The notes beneath the pieces are model-generated. The model was not told where the DNA came from, searched no databases, and worked only from the letters and a program-made list of their open reading frames with translations. Source: Clostridia bacterium (GTDB lineage Bacteria; Bacillota; Clostridia; Christensenellales; Aristaeellaceae). Taken from it: 41,093 bases of DNA. The stretch spans positions 1 through 41,093 of the forward strand of contig JAFTPN010000037.1 in assembly GCA_017463245.1 (NCBI GenBank), read 5' to 3'. A program made the position numbers and the translations under genes. Position 1 is the stretch's first letter, and every line of letters starts with the position of its first letter. This document shows, piece by piece, positions 1 to 5,859 of this stretch.

Positions 1-30
1 ATGAAAAAATTATAGCAAAAAACGTTGCTG

Positions 31-70
31 ATGTAAAGAAAGGAACCAGTCTCTTGCGAAACTGGCTCCT
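31..70 (-). terminator. Rho-independent terminator of glgB
   Basis: Read on the minus strand, a 10-bp stem (61-70 with 41-50, one G-U pair) encloses a 10-nt loop and is followed by a T-rich tract. It begins 5 nt after the glgB stop codon. Positions 1-30 hold nothing I can recognise. Confidence 0.75.
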
Positions 71-74
71 CTGA

Positions 75-2060
75 TCAATGAATACACCCTTCCTTTAATA
101 CGATAGCAGTACGTGTCGGAATATACAATTCTACGAAATATTGATCGTCGAATTTCTTTACAGGGTATGTCATGTGTGCTACACGCCCATCGCCACCGTA
201 TTGGAAATCATCGCTGCAAAGGGCAACGGTATAATCCGCATTGTGTGGAACAGGGACAAGTACATTTGTCAGGGACTGACTTGGACTGAAGTTGAACGCA
301 AACAGCAGTCCCCTGCGATAGAACACGATTGTCTTTTCAGGCGCTTTATAGAGCGAAAGATCAGCCATTCTCTGCTCAAAAATACGGCTTTCTTTTGTCA
401 CTTTGATCATGTCTTTATCAAAATCACCCAACCAGCCATATTTCAAGGCCTTGTTATGATATAGACTCCATTGACGGCGACAATAGTGGAAACTCCAGCC
501 ATTTCCTTCACGTGGGAAATCGATCCATTCCGGATGTCCAAATTCATTACCCATGAAGTTGAGATACGCTTCTCCTCCGCCAGCCAAAGTGAAAAGACGA
601 ATCATTTTGTGGAGTGCGACGGCACGGTCGATGACGGGATTATGGCAATCCTTGTTCATATCGGTGTACATGGCAGCATCTGCAAGCCGGAAGATCATCG
701 TTTTATCTCCCACAAGTGCCTGATCATGACTTTCTACATACGATACCGTTCCTTCTCCCGGACGCCTTAGGCACATATCGCCCCACATAGCTCCGATATC
801 CCATTCTGCGTCATGCTTTTCCTTTACTGTGCGGATCCACATATCCGGGATCCCCATTGCAAGACGATAATCAAAACCAATACCGCCATCTTCGATGGGG
901 AGACACATACCAGGCATGCCGGACATATCCTCTGATATGGTAATTGCTTTAGGGTTTACCTGACGAATCAACTCATTAGCAAGCTGAAGATATGTAATGG
1001 CTTCTACATCCGTGTTTTCTGAAAAATATTTATGATTGCTGTCAAAAGATACGCCTAATCCATGGTCATGATAAAGCATGGATGTTACGCCGTCAAAACG
1101 GAACCCGTCAAAATGATATTCGGTCATCCAGAATTTCAAATTGGAAAGAAGAAAGTGAATCACTTCGTCTTTGCCGTAATTAAAACATTTCGTCTTCCAT
1201 GCAGGATGCTCTCCCTTCTCACCATCGTGGAAGAACTGCCATGTGGTTCCGTCAAACATATTGATGCCTTCTGCTGTATTTTTAACAGCGTGGGAGTGAA
1301 CTACATCAAGAAGCACACGAATTCCCATTTTGTGAGCTTTGTTAATCAAATATTTTAAATCTTCCGGTTTTCCAAACCAACTTGATGCAGCGTAGAAGTT
1401 AGATACCTGATATCCAAAGCTTCCATAGTAAGGATGCTCCATAATAGCCATGAGCTGGATCGTGTTATAGCCACATTCTTTAATCCACGGTAAAGTTTTA
1501 TCAGCAAATTCACGGTAGGTGCCAACTTTGCCTTCTTCCTGAGCCATACCAACATGAGCTTCGTATATGTAAAGGGAATCTTCCGGTTCAAAATTCTGAT
1601 CTGTCCATTCAAATGCTTTTCTGTCATCAACCACTTCGGCAGTCCAGACAATCGTTTTGGGATCCTGTACGACTCTTCTTGCATAAAGAGGAATGTGCTC
1701 TGTACGAGTCATATTCACATCAACGATCGTCTTGATTTTGCAGCCATCCCATAATGCTTCATCCGGAAGTTTTAACTCCCAAATGCCATTTTCCAATCTC
1801 TTCATCGGATGATCTGTCCAATGCCAATGATTAAATTCGCCTGTCAGGTAGAGCTGATAGGCATTTGGCGCCCACTCGCGATAAACCCAGCCATCATTTA
1901 CATGATGTATGCCGAAGTAGTCATGAGCATTGGCAAAATCACTTAATGTCATTTTGTCACCTAAAAGGCGCCATTTGGTATGATGATAAAGATGCATACG
2001 AAGATCGATGTCACCTGAAAAAGGCATCAATTGTGGGTTTAATTCCAAAACTCTATACAT
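75..2060 (-). CDS. glgB: 1,4-alpha-glucan branching enzyme, eukaryote-type (GH13_8)
   Basis: Makes alpha-1,6 branches in glycogen by cutting an alpha-1,4 glucan chain and transferring it, in the cytoplasm. The protein has an N-terminal CBM48-like beta-sandwich (about residues 40-140), a GH13 barrel and a C-terminal all-beta domain. The catalytic triad is visible: Asp323 in GFRFDG, Glu377 in ISEDMSG, Asp446 in ESHDQAL. Motifs such as IMEHPYYGSFGYQVSNF and DVVHSHAVKN match the eukaryotic/GH13_8 branch rather than the usual bacterial GlgB (GH13_9). The start at 2060 is chosen because an AGGAGGT site (2067-2073) lies 6 nt upstream; a longer frame to 2105 has no such site. It gives 661 aa, normal for GH13_8. 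Codon use is AT-rich, unlike the genes after 3 kb. No other glycogen gene is in the window. Confidence 0.95.
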   Translation of the reverse strand: MYRVLELNPQLMPFSGDIDLRMHLYHHTKWRLLGDKMTLSDFANAHDYFGIHHVNDGWVYREWAPNAYQLYLTGEFNHWHWTDHPMKRLENGIWELKLPDEALWDGCKIKTIVDVNMTRTEHIPLYARRVVQDPKTIVWTAEVVDDRKAFEWTDQNFEPEDSLYIYEAHVGMAQEEGKVGTYREFADKTLPWIKECGYNTIQLMAIMEHPYYGSFGYQVSNFYAASSWFGKPEDLKYLINKAHKMGIRVLLDVVHSHAVKNTAEGINMFDGTTWQFFHDGEKGEHPAWKTKCFNYGKDEVIHFLLSNLKFWMTEYHFDGFRFDGVTSMLYHDHGLGVSFDSNHKYFSENTDVEAITYLQLANELIRQVNPKAITISEDMSGMPGMCLPIEDGGIGFDYRLAMGIPDMWIRTVKEKHDAEWDIGAMWGDMCLRRPGEGTVSYVESHDQALVGDKTMIFRLADAAMYTDMNKDCHNPVIDRAVALHKMIRLFTLAGGGEAYLNFMGNEFGHPEWIDFPREGNGWSFHYCRRQWSLYHNKALKYGWLGDFDKDMIKVTKESRIFEQRMADLSLYKAPEKTIVFYRRGLLFAFNFSPSQSLTNVLVPVPHNADYTVALCSDDFQYGGDGRVAHMTYPVKKFDDQYFVELYIPTRTAIVLKEGCIH

Positions 2061-2111
2061 TGAAATACCTCCTGATATATAATCTATTTCCATCTGGTTC
2101 CACAAAAATAA

Positions 2112-2140
2112 TGGACATCAGTGGTTTTTCTAACTATAAT
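2112..2140 (+). promoter_or_regulatory. Promoter of the TetR-family gene
   Basis: A TGGACA -35 (2112-2117) and a perfect TATAAT -10 (2135-2140) are separated by 17 bp, about 95 nt before the regulator's start codon. Confidence 0.6.
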
Positions 2141-2167
2141 AATAACCGGATAAAATAATTATTTCCA

Positions 2168-2191
2168 CCAACGATTTTCTTCATCCGTTGG
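2168..2191. promoter_or_regulatory. Inverted repeat between glgB and the TetR-family gene, possible operator
   Basis: CCAACG (2168-2173) and CGTTGG (2186-2191) form 6-bp arms around 12 bp, downstream of the predicted TetR-gene promoter and between two divergent genes. TetR proteins usually bind palindromes in such regions and often repress themselves. The arms are short, so this is only a candidate. Confidence 0.35.
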
Positions 2192-2234
2192 ATAAACAAC
2201 TTATCGTCAATTCCGTTGCTTTGTGGAGGTTTAT

Positions 2235-2768
2235 ATGGATAAAAGAATTGAGAAAACAGAAAAAGCAATCAAAGAAGCCTTTATGGAGCTTCGCAAAATA
2301 AAACCTTTAGAAAAAATTTCAATTAAAGAATTGTGTGAAATGGCTTATATCAATAAGTCTACATTTTATTCGCACTATGAAAATATTTACGCATTATCAG
2401 ATGCCATAGAATATGAAACGGTTCTCTCGATCGTCTCAAGTATTCCTAAGGATTTTGATTATACCTTTACCAACCCTGAACTATTTACACGAGAGGTCAC
2501 CTTAGCATTTGCCAAGCATATGCCGCAAATCAAAATGATGTTCTCCGGCAAGAACCAAACGCACCTGGCCATCCATTTGGAAATAATTATAAAAAAATTA
2601 ATTTATGCAAAATATCCTGAATATGAAAATGATATTGAAAAAAACATTCTGCTCTCTTACTGTATTCACGGTGCCTACAATGCCAGTCTTAGTAATCCAA
2701 CTGCGGATCCTGCTACCATCATTCGTGTTTTGGAAAATGCAGTTAAAGCATTGAAACCTTTATACTAA
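2235..2768 (+). CDS. TetR/AcrR-family transcriptional regulator
   Basis: A DNA-binding repressor of 177 aa, the usual size of the family. The N-terminal helix-turn-helix is clear: a KTEKAIKEAFMEL helix followed by ISIKELCEMAYINKSTFYSHY (about residues 30-50), where STFYSHY is the typical TetR recognition helix. The C-terminal ligand domain is not assignable to a known inducer; it resembles the divergent Firmicute type (TetR_C_8-like). The ATG at 2235 is preferred over a GTG at 2223 because GGAGG (2225-2229) sits 5 nt before it. It is divergent from glgB and shares its AT-rich composition, so the two may have arrived together. A role in controlling glgB is possible but not shown. Confidence 0.85.
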   Translation: MDKRIEKTEKAIKEAFMELRKIKPLEKISIKELCEMAYINKSTFYSHYENIYALSDAIEYETVLSIVSSIPKDFDYTFTNPELFTREVTLAFAKHMPQIKMMFSGKNQTHLAIHLEIIIKKLIYAKYPEYENDIEKNILLSYCIHGAYNASLSNPTADPATIIRVLENAVKALKPLY

Positions 2769-2910
2769 ATAAAAGCACCATTTTTCTCTATATTATATAT
2801 AGGCAGGGTTTTAAGGAAAAAGTTTGATTTTTGCAGAAAAAGTTCCCCGCAAAAAGCCCGGACAGGGATGATTCCCATTCAGCCCAATGACGCCGCGCAT
2901 TCGACTTTTT

Positions 2911-2930
2911 GCGCCATAAGGGGCGCTTTT
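2911..2930 (+). terminator. Possible weak terminator after the TetR-family gene
   Basis: GCGCC (2911-2915) and GGCGC (2922-2926) form a short stem followed by TTTT. It lies 140 nt after the stop codon. The rest of the 2769-2967 gap shows no gene; base composition shifts from AT-rich to GC-rich near 2820-2860. Confidence 0.35.
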
Positions 2931-2967
2931 GTCGTTATACTTTGACGCTTTATCAGTCTATAAGTGC

Positions 2968-3010
2968 AAAAAATAATCACCCATGCTTTGTAGCAAAACA
3001 TGGGTGATTA
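2968..3010 (-). terminator. Terminator of tRNA-Arg
   Basis: A perfect 12-bp stem (2999-3010 with 2974-2985) is followed on the minus strand by TTTTTT. It starts 3 nt after the tRNA's encoded CCA. Confidence 0.85.
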
Positions 3011-3012
3011 GG

Positions 3013-3089
3013 TGGCACGCCCGGCGGGAGTCGAACCCACGGCCTACCGCTTAGGAGGCGGTCGCTCTATCCTACTGAGCTACGGGCGC
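3013..3089 (-). tRNA. tRNA-Arg(CCU)
   Basis: A 77-nt cloverleaf is readable on the minus strand. It has a GCGCCCG acceptor arm, a D arm with AGCTCAG, and an anticodon stem ACCGC/GCGGT around loop CTCCTAA, giving anticodon CCU (reads AGG). The T arm is GTGGG-TTCGACT-CCCGC, and CCA is encoded. The first acceptor pair is a G-U wobble. The gene lies exactly at the change from AT-rich to GC-rich DNA, with its 3' end facing the AT-rich side, the usual geometry for integration at a tRNA. Confidence 0.95.
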
Positions 3090-3101
3090 ACAGCATGATA
3101 A

Positions 3102-3130
3102 ATTATAGCACAGGCGGGGGAAAAGTGCAA
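3102..3130 (-). promoter_or_regulatory. Promoter of tRNA-Arg
   Basis: On the minus strand TTGCAC (3125-3130) and a perfect TATAAT (3102-3107) are 17 bp apart, about 12 bp before the mature tRNA. Confidence 0.75.
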
Positions 3131-3141
3131 CGGAAAATGCG

Positions 3142-3942
3142 TCAGTCCGAGCAAAGAAATGCCAGGATGCGCTGGTTGAAGTCCCTGGCCTCGTCGTAGG
3201 CGGCATGGCCAAGATGGTCGTAGAGGTGGAGCGGGCAATTCAGCCGGGCGGCGATCTCCTGCGAGGCTTCGCCGGTCACGATCTTGTCCTGCTTTCCTCC
3301 CAGCACCAGCGTGGGACAGCGGAGCTGAGGCAGCTCGTCCCAGACGTCGAAGGTCAGGATGGAGCTGGCCAGGTGGATGAAGCGCTGGCCGTCGGCGGGC
3401 TTCACCAGGCGCTCCAGCAGAGGCAGCAGCAGACGGTAGCGGCGCACATAGGCTTCGGAATAGCCCAGGGTGATGCTCTCGCGGTTGATGGTGTGCCAGT
3501 CGCTGTTTTCTGCCGCACGAACCCAGCCGCCCACCACCCGCTGGATGGTAGGATTGACCCTTGCAGCCGTAACGCCCAGCACCAGCTTGTTCACCAGCGC
3601 CGGGTGGCGGATCGCCAGTGCCTGGGCGATCATGCCGCCCTGGGATATGCCGATCACATCGGCGCAGGGGAGGTGCAGGGCAGCCATGGCGCTGGCGATA
3701 TCCTCGGCCAGATCCCAGATGGTGCAGCCTGCGGCGATCTTCTCCTTGCGGTCAAAGACATACACGCGATAGTCCTTTGCAAAGAGGCGGTACATCCACG
3801 CCAGGGAGAGCCCTGCACCCTTTACGCCCCGCAGGGTCAGACCGGGGATCAGCAGAAGAACCTGCTTGCCCTTGCCAAAGGCGACGTAGTCCATAAAGGT
3901 ATCGCCCAGGGGAAGGCGGCCTTCCGTTGCATGATACAGCAT
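3142..3942 (-). CDS. Alpha/beta hydrolase
   Basis: A 266-aa alpha/beta-hydrolase-fold protein, probably a cytoplasmic esterase or lipase-like enzyme; the substrate cannot be read from the sequence. The triad is complete: Ser100 in the nucleophile elbow GISQGG, Asp219 in GGKQDK, His246 in DHLGHAAYD. The LLLIPGLTLRG stretch near residue 30 fits the oxyanion loop. The start ATG at 3942 has AAAGGAG just upstream. That site directly abuts the T-tract of the gdhA terminator, leaving no room for a separate promoter, so expression may depend on read-through from gdhA. The stop lies 12 nt from the tRNA promoter. Confidence 0.9.
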   Translation of the reverse strand: MLYHATEGRLPLGDTFMDYVAFGKGKQVLLLIPGLTLRGVKGAGLSLAWMYRLFAKDYRVYVFDRKEKIAAGCTIWDLAEDIASAMAALHLPCADVIGISQGGMIAQALAIRHPALVNKLVLGVTAARVNPTIQRVVGGWVRAAENSDWHTINRESITLGYSEAYVRRYRLLLPLLERLVKPADGQRFIHLASSILTFDVWDELPQLRCPTLVLGGKQDKIVTGEASQEIAARLNCPLHLYDHLGHAAYDEARDFNQRILAFLCSD

Positions 3943-3954
3943 GTTTCTCCTTTG

Positions 3955-3989
3955 AAAAAAGGAGCTGCTCCAATGAACAGAGCAGCTCC
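3955..3989 (-). terminator. Terminator of gdhA
   Basis: A perfect 10-bp stem, GGAGCTGCTC (3961-3970) with GAGCAGCTCC (3980-3989), is followed on the minus strand by six T (3955-3960). It begins 16 nt after the gdhA stop and ends at the ribosome-binding site of the hydrolase gene. Confidence 0.9.
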
Positions 3990-4004
3990 GTGATATGGTT
4001 CCGA

Positions 4005-5351
4005 TTACACCGCGCCCTGAGCCATCATGGCGTCGGCCACCTTCAGGAAGCCAGCGATGTTGGCACCGGCGATCAGGTCGCCTTCCATGCCGTATTCCTT
4101 GGCGGCATTGTAGCAGGCCTCGTAGATGCCCTTCATGATCTGCTGCAGCTTGGCGTCCACCTCTTCGGCGGTCCAGCTGTAGTGCATGGCGTTCTGGCTC
4201 ATTTCCAGGCCGGACACGGCAACGCCGCCGGCGTTCACAGCCTTGGAGGGAGCAACCACAACGCCGTTCTCGCGCAGGTATTCCACAGCGTCCAGGGTGG
4301 TGGGCATGTTGGAAACCTCAACGTAGTACTTGGTGCCGTTGGCAACGATGTTCTTGGCGTCGTCCAGGCGGACTTCGTTCTGGGTGGCGCAGGGCATGGC
4401 CACGTCCACCTTGACTTCCCAGGGCTTCTTGCCAGCGAAGAAGGGCACGCCGAACTTGTCAGCATAGTCCTGCACCTTGTCGCGGCAGGAGGCACGCATT
4501 TCCAGCAGGTAGCCGATCTTCTCGGGGGTGTTGATGCCGTCGGCATCGTAGATGTAGCCATCGGGGCCGGAGATGGTGACGACCTTGCCGCCCAGCTCGG
4601 TGACCTTCAGGGCAGTACCCCAGGCCACGTTGCCGAAGCCGGAGACCGCAAAGGTCTTGCCCTTGATGTCCTCACCGAAGGACTTGAGCATTTCCACGGT
4701 GTAATACACAGCGCCGAAGCCGGTGGCCTCAGGACGGATCAGGGAGCCGCCGAAGGAGCGCCCCTTGCCGGTGAGAACGCCGGTGAACTCGTCGCGCAGG
4801 CGCTTGTACTGGCCGAAGAAGTAGCCCACCTCGCGGGCGCCCACGCCGATGTCGCCAGCGGGCACGTCGGTATCGGCGCCGATGTACTTGGCCAGCTCGG
4901 TCATGAAGCTCTGGCAGAAGCGCATCACTTCCATGTCGGACTTGCCGCGGGGATCGAAGTCAGCGCCGCCCTTGCCGCCGCCCATGGGCAGGCCGGTGAG
5001 GGAATTCTTGAGGGTCTGCTCCAGGCCCAGGAACTTCAGGATGGACTGGTTCACAGAGGGGTGCAGGCGCAGGCCGCCCTTGTAGGGGCCGATGGCGCTG
5101 TTGTACTGCACACGATAGCCGCGGTTCACGCGGACAACGCCCTGGTCATCGATCCACGGCACGCGGAAGGAGATGATGCGCTCGGGCTCCACAAAGCGCT
5201 CCAGCAGGCCGGCCTTCTCATACTTGTCGGCATTCTTGTCGATAACGGGCTTCAGGGTGGTCAGGATCTCGGTAGCGGCCTGGAGGAACTCGGGCTCGCT
5301 GGCATAACGGACTTTCAGATCGTCCAAAACTCTCTGGGCATAATCGCTCAT
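4005..5351 (-). CDS. gdhA: NADP-type glutamate dehydrogenase
   Basis: Catalyses 2-oxoglutarate + NH4+ + NAD(P)H to glutamate, the ammonium-assimilation route used by many anaerobes; works as a cytoplasmic hexamer. At 448 aa it has the standard length of hexameric family I enzymes. Lys91 in GPYKGG and catalytic Lys127 in LPMGGGKGGADFDP are present. The Rossmann domain carries GFGNVA (about residue 240). The C-terminal region, with SKAVNAGGVAVSGLEMSQN, is typical. Family resemblance suggests NADP(H), but cofactor choice is not proved. The start at 5351 has AAAGGAG 10 nt upstream. It has its own promoter with a palindrome over the -35 box, and a strong terminator. Confidence 0.96.
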   Translation of the reverse strand: MSDYAQRVLDDLKVRYASEPEFLQAATEILTTLKPVIDKNADKYEKAGLLERFVEPERIISFRVPWIDDQGVVRVNRGYRVQYNSAIGPYKGGLRLHPSVNQSILKFLGLEQTLKNSLTGLPMGGGKGGADFDPRGKSDMEVMRFCQSFMTELAKYIGADTDVPAGDIGVGAREVGYFFGQYKRLRDEFTGVLTGKGRSFGGSLIRPEATGFGAVYYTVEMLKSFGEDIKGKTFAVSGFGNVAWGTALKVTELGGKVVTISGPDGYIYDADGINTPEKIGYLLEMRASCRDKVQDYADKFGVPFFAGKKPWEVKVDVAMPCATQNEVRLDDAKNIVANGTKYYVEVSNMPTTLDAVEYLRENGVVVAPSKAVNAGGVAVSGLEMSQNAMHYSWTAEEVDAKLQQIMKGIYEACYNAAKEYGMEGDLIAGANIAGFLKVADAMMAQGAV

Positions 5352-5396
5352 GGTAGTAATCTCCTTTCAAAATCACAGTCTCGCTGTTCGACACTT

Positions 5397-5425
5397 ATTT
5401 TACTGCCCAATTTGCAGGATGACAA
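5397..5425 (-). promoter_or_regulatory. gdhA promoter
   Basis: On the minus strand TTGTCA (5420-5425) and TAAAAT (5397-5402) are separated by 17 bp, 46 nt before the gdhA start codon. Confidence 0.7.
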
Positions 5426-5438
5426 CCCCAATCCTGCA
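5413..5438. promoter_or_regulatory. Palindrome over the gdhA -35 box, candidate operator
   Basis: TGCAGGAT (5413-5420) and ATCCTGCA (5431-5438) are perfect 8-bp arms around 10 bp. The gdhA -35 hexamer lies inside. Position and symmetry fit binding of a dimeric regulator; the regulator is unknown. Confidence 0.5.
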
Positions 5439-5464
5439 TTCTTTATGTTTTTTCAAGGGGCGCT

Positions 5465-5499
5465 ATGAGAATTAGGAATTATGAATTCGGAATTCGGAA
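5465..5499. repeat. GAATTCG-type heptamer tract
   Basis: Imperfect tandem copies of a 7-bp unit related to GAATTCG or GAATTAG. The same unit forms a longer tract at 39872-39974. Confidence 0.7.
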
Positions 5500-5510
5500 T
5501 TAAGTGTGGC

Positions 5511-5529
5511 GGGCGATCACAGATCGCCC
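5511..5529. repeat. GGGCGATC hairpin repeat, copy 1
   Basis: GGGCGATC-ACA-GATCGCCC is a perfect 8-bp hairpin with a 3-nt loop, followed by a shared CCTACAT..GC.. tail. Other copies are at 31584-31602 and 33582-33600. Confidence 0.85.
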
Positions 5530-5569
5530 CTACATATGCATAGCCAAGTGGCTGGGCGCGTAAGCGGCT

Positions 5570-5687
5570 TTCCACCTCATCAGTCGCCTTGCGGCGACAG
5601 CTTCCCCTCAAGGGGAAGCCATGGTGCATGGCCACGCAAGAGCCTTCCCCTTGAGGGGAAGGTGGACGAAGGCCGGATGAGGTGGAA
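5570..5687. repeat. 118-bp MITE-like palindromic element
   Basis: Perfect 12-bp terminal inverted repeats, TTCCACCTCATC (5570-5581) and GATGAGGTGGAA (5676-5687), enclose internal hairpins. These are GTCGCC-TTGC-GGCGAC, CTTCCCCT-CA-AGGGGAAG (5601-5618) and CCTTCCCCT-TG-AGGGGAAGG (5643-5662). There is no open frame of note and no clear target duplication. It lies between the gdhA promoter region and the end of pheT. Confidence 0.75.
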
Positions 5688-5740
5688 TGCTGCTTGCCCT
5701 GCGTCGCGGTGCGCCTGTTGCGCACCGTGACCCCTGCAAA

Positions 5741-5775
5741 GTAAAAACCCATCTTCCAATACAGAAGATGGGTTT
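5741..5775 (-). terminator. Terminator of pheS-pheT
   Basis: On the minus strand a perfect 12-bp stem, AAACCCATCTTC with GAAGATGGGTTT (5745-5775), has a 7-nt loop and a T-run. It lies 80 nt after the pheT stop, beyond hairpin array A. Confidence 0.8.
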
Positions 5776-5859
5776 CGAAAGGGTCGAAGACCCTTCGCGG
5801 GATTCCCAAGGGCAGAGCCCTTGGGTAGGGGATCCCTAAGGGGACGAAGTCCCCTTAGG
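5776..5859. repeat. Hairpin array A (3 hairpins)
   Basis: Three perfect hairpins with 3-nt loops lie in a row: AAGGGTC-GAA-GACCCTT (5779-5795), CCCAAGGGC-AGA-GCCCTTGGG (5805-5825) and CCTAAGGGGAC-GAA-GTCCCCTTAGG (5835-5859). A GCGGGAT linker follows the first. The last hairpin contains the pheT stop codon. Confidence 0.85.
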
